From an uncultured Bacillota bacterium (GTDB taxonomy: Bacteria; Bacillota_I; Bacilli_A; RF39; UBA660): a DNA stretch of 39,644 nucleotides. Positions 1 to 8,519 of this stretch are shown here, in pieces. Location of the stretch: NCBI GenBank assembly GCA_946630315.1, contig CAMOYT010000010.1, positions 1 to 39,644 of the forward strand. The letters run 5' to 3'. Made by a program: the position numbers and the translations under genes. Each line of letters begins with the position of its first letter. Positions within the stretch are counted from its first letter, which is position 1. Under the pieces are notes generated by a model. That model did not search any database, had not been told where the DNA came from, and worked only from the letters and a program-made list of their open reading frames with translations.

Positions 1-829
1 ATTCATATAGTCTTGTTTTTAATACTTTCATAGCTTGTTCTTTATTTTGAATTTGACTTCTTTCATTTTGACAAGTTACTACTACTCCTGTTGGTAAGTG
101 AGTTATACGTACTGCTGAATCTGTTGTATTTACTCCTTGTCCTCCACAACCTGATGATCTATAGATATCTATTCTTAAATCATTTGGATTAATCTCTATA
201 TCTACATCTTCATCGGCTTCTGGTATTACAAGTACTGTTGCTGTTGATGTTTGTAATCTACCATTTGATTCAGTAACAGGTACTCTTTGTACTCTATGTG
301 AACCAGATTCATATTTTAATAGTGAATAAGCACCTTTTCCTTTAATAATTAATTCTATTTGACTAAATCCACCGGCAGTACCATCTATTGAGTTATATAC
401 TTGATAAGTAAAGCCTTGTTTTTCAGCATATCTTGTATACATTCTAAATAAGTCTCCAGCAAAGATATTTGCTTCATCTCCACCTGCTGCTCCACGGATT
501 TCCATTACTACGTTTTTATTATCATTAGGATCTTTTGGGATTAAAAGTATTTCTAACTCTCCATCTAAGCTTTCTTTTTCTTGTTCTAGTTCTTTTAATT
601 CTTCTTTTGCCATTTCTCCTAATTCTGGATCTTTAGTCATTTCTTTTGCTTCTTCAATATCATTTAATACTTTTTTGTATCTTTTATAGCAATTAACAAT
701 ATCTTCTAAGTCAGACATTTCTTTTGAGTATTCTCTAGTCTTTTTTATATCTGATAATACTTCTGGTTTTGTTAATTCTTGCTCTAAAGATTCATATTTT
801 TGTAATGTTGCTTCTAATCTCTCTATCAC
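1..829 (-). CDS. prfA: Peptide chain release factor 1, 3'-truncated by window edge
   Basis: Class I release factor that reads UAA/UAG and triggers peptidyl-tRNA hydrolysis on the ribosome. About 276 N-terminal residues of a family usually near 355 are present; the rest lies left of the window. Visible are the N-terminal coiled-coil domain, the codon-recognition region with a P-V-T tripeptide (RVPVTES, the RF1 type rather than the SPF of RF2), and the catalytic GGQ loop ([17 protein letters not shown]). The start is a GTG at 829-827 with AGGTGA five bases upstream; an ATG a little further upstream in the same frame runs straight into a stop. It follows rpoE, with an extended -10 promoter and a weak terminator between them. 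The call is certain; the C-terminus cannot be judged. Confidence 0.96.
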   Translation of the reverse strand, partial: MIERLEATLQKYESLEQELTKPEVLSDIKKTREYSKEMSDLEDIVNCYKRYKKVLNDIEEAKEMTKDPELGEMAKEELKELEQEKESLDGELEILLIPKDPNDNKNVVMEIRGAAGGDEANIFAGDLFRMYTRYAEKQGFTYQVYNSIDGTAGGFSQIELIIKGKGAYSLLKYESGSHRVQRVPVTESNGRLQTSTATVLVIPEADEDVDIEINPNDLRIDIYRSSGCGGQGVNTTDSAVRITHLPTGVVVTCQNERSQIQNKEQAMKVLKTRLYE

Positions 830-854
830 TTGTTTCACCTCATTTAACGTCCTT

Positions 855-863
855 ATTATAACA
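855..863 (-). promoter_or_regulatory. Extended -10 promoter for prfA
   Basis: Reads TGTTATAAT on the minus strand, a full TGn extended -10. It ends about 25 bases before the GTG start of prfA. No good -35 is visible because the upstream DNA is the T-tract of the preceding hairpin. Confidence 0.5.
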
Positions 864-875
864 TAACTTAATCAA

Positions 876-902
876 GAAAAAAACTAGATTATTCTTCTAG
901 TT
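876..902 (-). terminator. Weak intrinsic terminator after rpoE
   Basis: A 7-bp stem (AACTAGA/TCTAGTT) with a 7-base loop containing the rpoE stop codon, followed by a run of seven T on the minus strand. The stem is AT-rich, so it may only attenuate. Confidence 0.45.
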
Positions 903-1335
903 CTAATTCATCTTCATCAATAACTACTAAATCTTTTAAATCTTCATTAGTATCATCATCTTGATAATTATCATCGTCAGTGTCGTCAAATTCATCTTCT
1001 TCGATTTCTTCTTCAACTACTTCTTCCTCTTCTTCTTCATCCTCATCATCTTCGTCTTCGTCATGATATTTTACTCTTTTTTCAGAAGAGTGACGATTTC
1101 TTAAATCCCAACGTCCATCATCTAATAAAATAAATCTTTTATCAGTAGATAGTGCTGTATAAAAATCTGCTATTTTCTTTTCAAAAGTTGATTCAGGTAA
1201 TTCTAGTAAATCAATTATTTTTTTGAATAAATCTGCTGTATTTATTGTCCTTTTTCTTTCTTCTAATATCATATAAGCTATATCCTTATTGGATAATAAT
1301 TCTAATTCTTCTTTTTTCATTTTCTTTAGACTCAT
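889..1335 (-). CDS. rpoE: DNA-directed RNA polymerase delta subunit
   Basis: Small RNA polymerase accessory subunit of low-GC Gram-positives that promotes polymerase recycling and alters promoter selectivity. The protein has 148 residues: an N-terminal winged-helix (HARE-HTH) domain over about 1-90 (including ADLFKKIIDLLELP and a DKRFILLDDGRWDLR end) and then an almost purely acidic Asp/Glu tail from about residue 92. This bipartite build is diagnostic; the B. subtilis protein is somewhat longer. A promoter with both boxes lies just upstream, and a GGGGG ribosome site precedes the ATG. The neighbourhood (DUF1934-argS-rpoE) is the Bacillus arrangement, with one extra gene inserted between argS and rpoE. 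Confidence 0.95.
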   Translation of the reverse strand: MSLKKMKKEELELLSNKDIAYMILEERKRTINTADLFKKIIDLLELPESTFEKKIADFYTALSTDKRFILLDDGRWDLRNRHSSEKRVKYHDEDEDDEDEEEEEEVVEEEIEEDEFDDTDDDNYQDDDTNEDLKDLVVIDEDELELEE

Positions 1336-1372
1336 ATTAAAGCCCCCAGTTCTTTTTAAAATTACAAATAAA

Positions 1373-1401
1373 CTTATAACATATATTTTTTATAAATACA
1401 A
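1373..1401 (-). promoter_or_regulatory. Promoter for rpoE
   Basis: On the minus strand -35 TTGTAT (1401-1396), 17-bp spacer, -10 TATAAG (1378-1373) preceded by TGT. The predicted start of transcription is about 35 bases before the rpoE ATG. Confidence 0.6.
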
Positions 1402-1410
1402 TACTTTTTT

Positions 1411-2055
1411 TTATTTTATTCTAGGTACGAAATATTTCCATTCTTTTTTTGCTAATTCTTTTTCTTTTAAAATAGATTGTTCAATACCTTCATTATAGTT
1501 TTCATATGTATCTATTTCATCACTATTTTTATAAATATCATGTTTGAATGCTATCATTCTTTTTAATAATTGTACTTGATAATATATTTCTTCTTTTGGA
1601 ATATTATCTGCTATTTGTTCTTGCTCTACTATTTCTGGTAATAGTTTTGTTATCTCTTCTATTCCTTCTAAACCATCTATTTCATATTCTTCTTTGTATA
1701 AAATATCTATTCTTTGTGCTAGATGTCTCATTTGATAAATATATGGTATTAGATAATTATATATTAACTCTCTTTTACTCATATATTTAGTTAGAATATC
1801 TTTTACTTCATATTCTTCTTTTCCTACAGTAATTTTTGTATCATCTTCAACTAATGAATTTATTACATTCATCAAGAAATTATTATCATATTTATTAGAT
1901 ATTACTGTTAGTTGTTCTCTTACAGCATTTAAATATGATCTAATAGTGCTTTCTAGTTGCTCTTCTTTTTCTACTCTTTTTATTCTTTTTTTTGATAATT
2001 TACTATAGTTTTGTAATAATTCTTCTTGAATATTACTATAATTTTGTTTTTCCAT
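1411..2055 (-). CDS. Unrecognised 214-aa alpha-helical protein between argS and rpoE
   Basis: I do not recognise this protein. It has 214 residues, is charged (many Glu and Lys) and looks almost entirely helical, with a likely coiled coil near the N-terminus (residues 5-50). There is no signal peptide, membrane segment or cysteine motif. It follows argS by 8 bases and has no clear ribosome binding site in the AT-rich gap, so it may be translated by ribosomes leaving argS. Codon use is like its neighbours, so there is no sign of transfer. The position between argS and rpoE suggests co-transcription with DUF1934-argS, but this does not give a function. Confidence 0.8.
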   Translation of the reverse strand: MEKQNYSNIQEELLQNYSKLSKKRIKRVEKEEQLESTIRSYLNAVREQLTVISNKYDNNFLMNVINSLVEDDTKITVGKEEYEVKDILTKYMSKRELIYNYLIPYIYQMRHLAQRIDILYKEEYEIDGLEGIEEITKLLPEIVEQEQIADNIPKEEIYYQVQLLKRMIAFKHDIYKNSDEIDTYENYNEGIEQSILKEKELAKKEWKYFVPRIK

Positions 2056-2063
2056 ACTATTAA

Positions 2064-3812
2064 TTACATTTTTTCAGGTATATCAATTGCTAAAACATCT
2101 AAAAGTAATGAATTTACTTTATGAACTATTTTAGTTAAGACTAACCATGATTCTTGTAATTGTTCATCCCCCTCAGTTAGTACTTTGTTTTCAGCATAAA
2201 ACTTATTATATAAAGATGTTATCTTATATAAGTAATCTGCTATGTCATTTAAAGCTTTTGCTTCTAATGATTTATCTAAAACAGAAGTTAAGTTTAATAT
2301 ATTTAATATTATATCTTCTTCTGTTAAAGAATTAATTTTGTACATTTTATCTTGTTTTAACTCAGATGCTTTATTTAATAATGATTTCATTCTTATTGTT
2401 GAGTATAGTAGATATGGTCCAGTTTTTCCTTCTAAATCAGAGAATTTTTCTACTTCAAAGATGTAATCAGTTCCTCTATATGGTAGAAGATCAGCATATT
2501 TTAGAGCTGCGATTGCTACTTTTTTAGCAATTACTTTCTTTTCTTCTTCTTTAATTGATTCATTTGATATCTTTTTATATGTTTCTTCATACACTAAATC
2601 AATTAATTGTTTAAGATTCATTACTCCACCATCTCTAGTTTTGAATGGCTTTCCATCTTTACCATTCATAGTACCAAATCCAATATGTTCTAATACTACA
2701 TCATCTTCTACTAATTTTGCTTTTCTTGTTGCTCTAAAGATTTGATCAAAATGTAGTGCTTGTCTTCCATCAACTACATACCAAATTTCTTGTGGATCAT
2801 GATTTATTTTTCTTTCTAAGATTGTGGCTAAATCTGTTGTTTCATATGATGCTGATCCATTTGATTTAATAAATAGTAATGGAGGCATTGGTGCTTTATC
2901 ATCTTCATTTGCTACTTCTATTATTTTGGCTCCTTCACTATCTTTTAGAATACCTTTTTCTTGATAAATTCTATTTAATTCATCAAAGTATTCCATTTCA
3001 TCTGATTCACCATTCCATATTTCAAAATTAACATTTAAATCATTGTATGTTGCCTTTATATCAGCTTTTGAAATTTCTACTATTTTTTTCCATAAGTCAT
3101 AGTATCCTCTTTCATGTTGTTGTATCTTTACTGTTATTATTCTTCCTTCTTCTAGATAGTCTTCATCTTCTTTTGCCTTTGATGATGCTAATGGATAGAT
3201 TCTTTCTAGATCTTCATTAGTTATTGGTAATTCTACTTCAGAATAGTCTCCTTCATAATTTTCATCAAAATATGGAAGGTCTGGATACATTTCTTTAATT
3301 TCTTTTATAACAAAACCTAGTGGTCTTCCATAATCTCCTAAGTGAGCATCTCCTAAAGCATCATAGCCTAATAATAGAGCTAATCTTTTTATTGCCTCTC
3401 CAATATTTGCACTTCTTAAGTGTCCTACATGTAGAGCTTTAGCTACATTTGCTCCTCCATAATCAATTATTACTTTTTTCTTTTCTTTTTTATCTATTAA
3501 AACATTTATATCTTCATTTACTTTATTCATTAATTCTACTAAGTAATCATTAGTCAAAGTTATATTTATAAATCCAGGTCCAGCTATATTAATATTAGTA
3601 AATCTTTTATCTTGTTCTAAACCTTTTACTATATCTTCAGCTATTTCTCTAGGATTTTTATGATAAGTTTTAGCAAGAGACATAGCATCATTTATTTGAA
3701 ATTGACCAAGGTCTCTTCTGCCTGATGGTTGTAGTGTAAAATTATCTAGTTCATAACCTGACTCTTTAATTATATTTTTTATATCTAAAGTTAAATCTTT
3801 AATTAAACTCAT
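2064..3812 (-). CDS. argS: Arginyl-tRNA synthetase
   Basis: Class Ia aminoacyl-tRNA synthetase charging tRNA-Arg with arginine in the cytosol. The 582-residue length fits the bacterial family. In order: the Add-1 N-terminal domain (about 1-95), the catalytic Rossmann fold with the HIGH-type motif HVGHLRSANIGEA (near residue 130), the ArgRS form of the KMSKS loop (GKPFKTRDGG), which lacks the usual lysine pattern as in many ArgRS, and a C-terminal DALR anticodon-binding domain beginning around residue 470 (GPYLLYSTIRM). The ATG overlaps the stop of the preceding DUF1934 gene as ATGA and uses a GAGGTG site lying inside that gene, so the two are translationally coupled. Confidence 0.97.
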   Translation of the reverse strand: MSLIKDLTLDIKNIIKESGYELDNFTLQPSGRRDLGQFQINDAMSLAKTYHKNPREIAEDIVKGLEQDKRFTNINIAGPGFINITLTNDYLVELMNKVNEDINVLIDKKEKKKVIIDYGGANVAKALHVGHLRSANIGEAIKRLALLLGYDALGDAHLGDYGRPLGFVIKEIKEMYPDLPYFDENYEGDYSEVELPITNEDLERIYPLASSKAKEDEDYLEEGRIITVKIQQHERGYYDLWKKIVEISKADIKATYNDLNVNFEIWNGESDEMEYFDELNRIYQEKGILKDSEGAKIIEVANEDDKAPMPPLLFIKSNGSASYETTDLATILERKINHDPQEIWYVVDGRQALHFDQIFRATRKAKLVEDDVVLEHIGFGTMNGKDGKPFKTRDGGVMNLKQLIDLVYEETYKKISNESIKEEEKKVIAKKVAIAALKYADLLPYRGTDYIFEVEKFSDLEGKTGPYLLYSTIRMKSLLNKASELKQDKMYKINSLTEEDIILNILNLTSVLDKSLEAKALNDIADYLYKITSLYNKFYAENKVLTEGDEQLQESWLVLTKIVHKVNSLLLDVLAIDIPEKM

Positions 3813-4153
3813 TCTTTCACCTCAATTATATAGTTAAAAGTATCTTCTTCTATTTGATATTTGATTGATACTTTGTCTTTTTCTATTATTTTTTCTAATA
3901 CTTTAATTGTTACTTCTAATTCTTTTTTTAATTCTTTTATATAGATATTTCCTAATTCTTTTGAAAAGTTATAAGTCATTTCTAACTCTTCATTACTCCG
4001 TGTTAATTCTTGGTTTATTACATCAAAAAGAACTTCTGTATTAGTATTAGGTTCTAGATACTTGAATAAATTATTATTGAAATTACCTAATACATCATAA
4101 GAATTACTTGTTTCATTATTATTTATTGTTATCCGTAATTTCTTATTTGACAT
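3809..4153 (-). CDS. DUF1934 (YwiB-like) beta-barrel protein
   Basis: Small protein of 114 residues directly upstream of argS, the place held by ywiB (DUF1934, calycin-like beta barrel, function unknown) in Bacilli. The sequence shows the expected series of short beta strands: a VLFDVINQELTRSNEELEMTYNFS stretch corresponds to the family's internal arginine/strand region, then LEVTIKVLEK, VSIKYQIE and a final YIIEV strand. It is shorter than most members. Identity rests on weak similarity plus strong context. Its TGA stop overlaps the argS ATG. The stop being TGA argues that TGA is not a Trp codon here. Confidence 0.65.
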   Translation of the reverse strand: MSNKKLRITINNNETSNSYDVLGNFNNNLFKYLEPNTNTEVLFDVINQELTRSNEELEMTYNFSKELGNIYIKELKKELEVTIKVLEKIIEKDKVSIKYQIEEDTFNYIIEVKE

Positions 4154-4183
4154 AATATTCCTCTCCTTTAAAAATTCTATTAG

Positions 4184-4192
4184 ATTATATCA
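4184..4192 (-). promoter_or_regulatory. Extended -10 promoter for DUF1934-argS
   Basis: TGATATAAT on the minus strand, 30 bases before the ATG of the DUF1934 gene, which has a GGAGAGG ribosome site. No convincing -35. It lies back to back with the lemA promoter. Confidence 0.6.
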
Positions 4193-4255
4193 TATTTTGT
4201 TATTTTTTACTATAAAAATTGTTATTTCTTATATCTTTTTATTTTTGTAGATATT

Positions 4256-4264
4256 TGGTATAAT
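4256..4264 (+). promoter_or_regulatory. Extended -10 promoter for lemA-pta
   Basis: TGGTATAAT on the plus strand, 24 bases before the ATG at 4289, which has TGGAGGT as ribosome site. The -35 position is only T-rich. Confidence 0.6.
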
Positions 4265-4288
4265 CTTATTAGTATTGGAGGTTAGTAT

Positions 4289-4822
4289 ATGATAGAGTAT
4301 ATTTTAGCTGGTATTGTAATAATAGGAATTATCTCTATATTAGTTGTTATTGGTAATAATAAGATTAGTTTTGTATTAATAAAAATAGATAAAGCTAATG
4401 AAGATATTTCTTTATATTTGGACAAAAAATATGAATTATTAGAAAGAACTAGACCTATTATTAAGAAAGAATTAAAGATAGAGGAATTCTTAGATGGAAT
4501 AGAGGCTTATAATAGTTTTAAAGAAGATAGTTTTGATAGTCATAATTTACTTAAGAGTTGCTACAACGAATTATTTAAAACTTTGGATAATAATGAAAAG
4601 TTATTAAAGAGTGAAAGTCTTAATAAGATTTTGCAAGAGTTAACTGATAATGAGGAGAATATTGTTGGTGCTATTAAGTTTTATAATGATACTGTTGTTG
4701 ATTACAATAAGTTAGTTGTTTCTTTTCCTTCTAGAATACTTACTTTTTTTAGAGGTTGTAAGAAACTTGATTTTTATAATAATGAAAAAAGAGAAAGATT
4801 TGGCATTTTAAATGATAATTAG
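4289..4822 (+). CDS. LemA family membrane protein
   Basis: LemA proteins have one N-terminal transmembrane segment with a short outside N-terminus and a cytoplasmic four-helix bundle; their role is still unclear. This protein (177 residues) has the membrane segment at about 4-24 (ILAGIVIIGIISILVVIG), then long helices, and ends in the family signature IVGAIKFYNDTVVDYNKLVVSFPSRIL (the usual aR..YN..v..yN..i..fP pattern). A ribosome site TGGAGGT precedes the ATG. It is followed after 8 bases by pta, so the two form a short operon. The operon runs toward the origin, against replication. Confidence 0.88.
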   Translation: MIEYILAGIVIIGIISILVVIGNNKISFVLIKIDKANEDISLYLDKKYELLERTRPIIKKELKIEEFLDGIEAYNSFKEDSFDSHNLLKSCYNELFKTLDNNEKLLKSESLNKILQELTDNEENIVGAIKFYNDTVVDYNKLVVSFPSRILTFFRGCKKLDFYNNEKRERFGILNDN

Positions 4823-4830
4823 GAGGATTT

Positions 4831-5826
4831 ATGAATTTTATTGATAGTATTAAAAAACGTGCTAAAGAGAATTTAAAAACTATTGTTCTTCCTGAATCTA
4901 TGGATAGAAGGGTATTGGAAGCTGCTGTTAAGGCTATGAAAGAGGAAATTGCTAAGATTATAATTATTGGTTCTGAAGATGATATGATTGAATCTGCTAA
5001 GGGCCTTGATTTATCTGAAGCTATTATTCTTGATCCTAAGACTAATGAATTAACTTATATATTGATTGATGAATTAGTTAAATTAAGAAGAGAAAAAGGT
5101 ATGACTCGTGAAGAGGCAGAAAATTTAATATTAAATGATTATATGTATTATGCATGTATGTTAGTTAAATTAGGATATGCTGATGGTGTTGTATCTGGTG
5201 CTTGTCATTCATCTGCTAATACTTTAAGACCAGCATTGCAAATAATTAAAACAAATAAGGAAGTTCCTTTGGTTTCTGCTTTCTTTTTAATGGTAGTTCC
5301 TAATTGTGAGTATGGAGAACATGGTACATTTATTTTTGCTGATAGTGGTTTAGTACAAAATCCTAATAGTGAGGAGTTGGCTGCTATTGCTGAGTCTAGT
5401 GCTAAGAGCTTTAAGGAATTAGTTGGTGCTGAACCTATAGTTGCATTACTTTCTCATTCTACTAAGGGTAGTGCAAAGCATGAAGATGTTGATAAAGTTG
5501 TTGAAGCTGTTAAGATTGCTAATGAAAAATATCCAGAGTATTTAATTGATGGAGAACTTCAAACTGATGCGGCAATTGATATGGATGTTGCTAAAATGAA
5601 GGCTCCTGATTCTAAGGTAGCTGGACATGCTAATGTATTAGTTTTTCCTGACTTAGATGCTGGTAATAATGGTTATAAGTTAGTACAACGACTTGCTAAA
5701 GCTGAAGCATATGGTCCTATTACTCAAGGCATTGCTAGTCCTATTAATGATTTAAGTAGAGGATGTAGTGTTGATGATATAGTTGGAGTTATAGCTATTA
5801 CTGCTGTACAAGCTCAAAATGAATAA
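4831..5826 (+). CDS. pta: Phosphate acetyltransferase
   Basis: Converts acetyl-CoA and phosphate to acetyl phosphate and CoA, the first step of the Pta-AckA acetate pathway that yields ATP in fermenting cells. At 331 residues it is the short bacterial form without the regulatory N-terminal domain. Visible family features are the start FIDSIKKRAKENLKTIVLPES, the ADGVVSGACHSSANTLRPALQIIKT substrate loop, ALLSHSTKGSAKHEDV and the C-terminal GPITQGIASPINDLSRG. An AGGAGG site lies just before the ATG. A strong hairpin closes the operon. An ackA gene is not in the window. Confidence 0.97.
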   Translation: MNFIDSIKKRAKENLKTIVLPESMDRRVLEAAVKAMKEEIAKIIIIGSEDDMIESAKGLDLSEAIILDPKTNELTYILIDELVKLRREKGMTREEAENLILNDYMYYACMLVKLGYADGVVSGACHSSANTLRPALQIIKTNKEVPLVSAFFLMVVPNCEYGEHGTFIFADSGLVQNPNSEELAAIAESSAKSFKELVGAEPIVALLSHSTKGSAKHEDVDKVVEAVKIANEKYPEYLIDGELQTDAAIDMDVAKMKAPDSKVAGHANVLVFPDLDAGNNGYKLVQRLAKAEAYGPITQGIASPINDLSRGCSVDDIVGVIAITAVQAQNE

Positions 5827-5830
5827 AATA

Positions 5831-5858
5831 AAAATCCACTATTGTGGATTTTTTTATT
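5831..5858. terminator. Bidirectional terminator between pta and the PF06541 gene
   Basis: Nine-bp stem AAAATCCAC/GTGGATTTT with a 4-base loop, T-rich on both sides. It serves pta from the left and the long minus-strand operon from the right. Confidence 0.85.
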
Positions 5859-6614
5859 TTATATTACTTTTAGTATTACATGGAAAATAAAGTCTAGTAA
5901 CATAGGTATACCTATAATTGCTGTTATCCACAATTTTTGTGGATTTTTTAATTTCTTTAGCAATTTTTCTATTAATGGTTGAACTGTATATAATAAGAAT
6001 GTTCCACCTATCGCAAAGTTTCTTGAAGCATCCCAGTTTACTCTAGCATTGATATTTAAAAAGTCTTTTGTATAGTCCCATAACAGTTTATGTGTTGCTT
6101 TATCTATTGCAAAGTGTGATACATATTCTATTACTGTTGTAATTATCCAAATAAGTAAGAATACTAAGAATATTGTTGTATTAAAGTTTTTTATCTTTTT
6201 GTTTTTTGTTTTCTTTATAAATATATTTACTATAGTAATTATTACTACATTTAGTAATACTAGTAATAATCCATAATCTCTTAGATAATCTATCGGATTT
6301 AGTATTTTAGGAGTAGTTGTATATTCTATTATTGTTGTATAGATAAATGTTATTATAACAAATAGAGATATTGATGTATATATTGGATTACTTGCTGGAT
6401 GTTTTCTCTTCATAAAGTTACCAAGTAAAACTAATAGTATTAATAGGCCAAAACCATATATTGGTAAGAATGGTCCTATTAATACTCCTCTATTTATCCA
6501 TTCATGTGGAGCAACAACAAAACGCATCCATAGTACTTCATATAGCCAACCTATTAAGGCATAGATACAGAAGATAATATAATAATTTGAAAATACTTCT
6601 TTAACTTTTTTCAT
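5859..6614 (-). CDS. PF06541-type integral membrane protein (putative ABC-transporter type IV / CmpB)
   Basis: Predicted polytopic membrane protein of 251 residues with about six hydrophobic segments. The N-terminal half carries the PF06541 signature: IYALIGWLYEVLWMR followed by NRGVLIGPFLPIYGFG. The second half has a repeat-like ETVIEYVSHF...LLWDYTKDFLNINARVNW section typical of the family. It is annotated as a putative ABC transporter permease in databases, but no ATPase is adjacent and the transport role is unproven. Its ATG overlaps the ung stop by one base (TAATG). It is the last gene of the operon before the bidirectional terminator. Confidence 0.8.
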   Translation of the reverse strand: MKKVKEVFSNYYIIFCIYALIGWLYEVLWMRFVVAPHEWINRGVLIGPFLPIYGFGLLILLVLLGNFMKRKHPASNPIYTSISLFVIITFIYTTIIEYTTTPKILNPIDYLRDYGLLLVLLNVVIITIVNIFIKKTKNKKIKNFNTTIFLVFLLIWIITTVIEYVSHFAIDKATHKLLWDYTKDFLNINARVNWDASRNFAIGGTFLLYTVQPLIEKLLKKLKNPQKLWITAIIGIPMLLDFIFHVILKVI

Positions 6615-7276
6615 TATTCAACTCTCCAATCTATTTCTTTTATATTATTCTTTTTTAAAAATTCATTTGTTTTTGAGAAAGGTTTACTACCAAAGAATCC
6701 ATTATGAGCTGAAAATGGGGATGGGTGTGCTGATTCTATTACTAAGTGAATTGGATTAGTAATTAACGCTTTCTTTGCTTTGGCATAATTGCCCCATAGT
6801 ATGAATACTACAGGCGTTTCCTTTTTATTTAATAGTTTTATTACATCATCTGTAAATATTTCCCAACCTTTATCTTTATGTGAAGTTGGTTTATGTTCTT
6901 CAACAGTTAAGACTGCATTTAGTAATAGTACTCCTTCTTTTGCCCACTTTTTAAGTGAGTTTGCTTCTGGAAATGGTATTTTTAAATCACTTTCTAGCTC
7001 TTTAAAGATATTTTTTAGAGAAGGTGGTTTTAATACTTCATTGCTTACAGAGAAGGATAGTCCTTCTGCTTGTTTTGGTCCATGATATGGATCTTGACCT
7101 AATATAACTACTTTTACATTATTATAATCAGTATATCTAAATGCATTAAATACTTCATTTTGTTTTGGATAAATAGTTTTTGTTTTATACTCATTTTTTA
7201 CAAAGTTCATTAAGTTTATGAAGTATTCTTTTTTATACTCTTCATTTAATAATTGATCCCAACTGTTTCCTATCAT
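6614..7276 (-). CDS. ung: Uracil-DNA glycosylase (family 1)
   Basis: Removes uracil from DNA to start base-excision repair. The 220-residue length is normal. Motifs: GQDPYHGPKQAEGLSFSV with the water-activating Asp62 and Tyr64, LLLNAVLTVEEHKPTSHKDKGWE in the middle, and the DNA-intercalating loop HPSPFSA at about 184-190 with catalytic His184. The loop has Phe where E. coli and human enzymes have the intercalating Leu; this is a tolerated-looking exchange and does not suggest loss of function. AGGAG lies upstream of the ATG; the gene follows rlmH by 9 bases. Confidence 0.96.
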   Translation of the reverse strand: MIGNSWDQLLNEEYKKEYFINLMNFVKNEYKTKTIYPKQNEVFNAFRYTDYNNVKVVILGQDPYHGPKQAEGLSFSVSNEVLKPPSLKNIFKELESDLKIPFPEANSLKKWAKEGVLLLNAVLTVEEHKPTSHKDKGWEIFTDDVIKLLNKKETPVVFILWGNYAKAKKALITNPIHLVIESAHPSPFSAHNGFFGSKPFSKTNEFLKKNNIKEIDWRVE

Positions 7277-7285
7277 ATTAATCTC

Positions 7286-7741
7286 CTACTTATGATAACT
7301 TTCATTATTTATTATTTTATATGAACGATATATTTGTTCTAATAGTAATACTCTAAATAGTTGATGAGGAAAAGTCATTTTAGAGAAAGATAGATGGTAA
7401 TTAGCTCTTTCTTTTACTTTATCACTTAAGCCATAAGAACCACCTATTATAAATGTAATATTACTATTTTCTATTAATATATTATTAATTTTATTAGCTA
7501 ATTCTGGAGAAGTTAGTTCTTTGCCTTCTATTTCTAGAGTTATTACATAGTCTTTGTCTTGAACTTTATTTAATATTTTTTCTCCTTCTATTTCTTTGGC
7601 TTTTTCTTCTTCTACTTTACCTTCATCTTTTAATTCTATTATATCTATATTGTTGTACTTAGATAATCTTTTTTTATATTCATCTATAGCATCTTTTAGA
7701 TATTTTTCTTTTATTGATCCTACGGTAATAATTTTAATCAT
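7286..7741 (-). CDS. rlmH: 23S rRNA (pseudouridine1915-N3)-methyltransferase
   Basis: SPOUT-class methyltransferase that modifies pseudouridine 1915 in helix 69 of 23S rRNA. Length is 151 residues. The knotted SAM-binding core is visible as FIIGGSYGLSDKVKERANYHLSFSKMTFPHQLFRVLLLEQIYRSYKI, and the protein ends in the conserved YHK. The start is one base after the walJ stop, with GAGGTG located inside the walJ end. The walJ-rlmH pairing is the Bacillus arrangement (there htrA-type genes can lie between). Confidence 0.96.
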   Translation of the reverse strand: MIKIITVGSIKEKYLKDAIDEYKKRLSKYNNIDIIELKDEGKVEEEKAKEIEGEKILNKVQDKDYVITLEIEGKELTSPELANKINNILIENSNITFIIGGSYGLSDKVKERANYHLSFSKMTFPHQLFRVLLLEQIYRSYKIINNESYHK

Positions 7742-7742
7742 T

Positions 7743-8519
7743 TTACACCTCTATCATTTTACTTTCTTCATATTGTCTTGCAATTAATACTTCAATATTT
7801 TGATCTAATTCTTGGTCTTTTATAGCTTCTAGAGCTTTTTCTTCAGTATTATTTTTTTCACTTAGATGGGCTAAAACTATATATTTAGTATTTGGTCCAA
7901 CTATATTCTTTAAGTATTTAGCAGTTGTTTTATTTGATAGATGGCCTTGGTCTGATATTACTCTTTCTTTTAAGAATCTTGGATATGGTCCATCCATTAA
8001 CATTATTTCATCATGATTACTTTCAATAATATAGATATTATGATTAATCATCTTCTTTAGATATTTTCTATTGATATAACCGGTATCTGTTACATATACT
8101 AAGCTTTTGTCTTCATATTTTATGATAAAGCCTACTGAATATGGAGCATCATGAGATGTATGTATTAATTCTATATCTACATCATTAATTTTGAACTCAT
8201 CTTCTATAAATATGCATCTAGCATATGGTATTTCTTCTTTTAATCCATCGTACATAGCTTCTGGTATGTAAAATGGTAGTGTTGTTTTATTTACTAGTGT
8301 TCTTAATCCTTTTGTATGGTCTTTATGGTTATGTGTTATTAATACTCCTGAAAAATCAGAAAAAGAAAGGGAATTTTCTTCTAAACTTTTTTTTAAAGTT
8401 AAGTAGGAAATTCCCATATCTATTATTAATTTTGTATTTTCACATAACACTATTGCGCAATTTCCTTTGGAACCACTAGCAATTGTTTTTGCTTTGATTT
8501 TAATAGAATGACATGGCAT
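7743..8519 (-). CDS. walJ: Metallo-beta-lactamase fold exonuclease-like protein WalJ/YycJ
   Basis: MBL-fold phosphodiesterase family protein; YycJ homologues have 5'-exonuclease activity and are linked to coordination of division and replication. The 258 residues start with KTIASGSKGNCAIV and carry the zinc-binding THNHKDH motif at about 62-68, plus later ligands in HTSHDAP, YVTDTGY and VLAHLSEKN. The ATG at 8519 lies 20 bases inside the end of the M23 gene; it is supported by a GGAGGAG site nine bases upstream, giving translational coupling. In B. subtilis this gene ends the walRK-yycHI operon, which is not present here. Confidence 0.93.
   Translation of the reverse strand: MPCHSIKIKAKTIASGSKGNCAIVLCENTKLIIDMGISYLTLKKSLEENSLSFSDFSGVLITHNHKDHTKGLRTLVNKTTLPFYIPEAMYDGLKEEIPYARCIFIEDEFKINDVDIELIHTSHDAPYSVGFIIKYEDKSLVYVTDTGYINRKYLKKMINHNIYIIESNHDEIMLMDGPYPRFLKERVISDQGHLSNKTTAKYLKNIVGPNTKYIVLAHLSEKNNTEEKALEAIKDQELDQNIEVLIARQYEESKMIEV

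Noticed and set aside
889-1070. Low-complexity GAA/GAT run as a microsatellite
   Set aside because: It is the acidic tail of RpoE, typical of the delta subunit.
3809-3814. TGA as a tryptophan codon (Mollicutes code)
   Set aside because: TGA ends the gene before argS and the mini-ORF before recF, and Trp is written TGG throughout.
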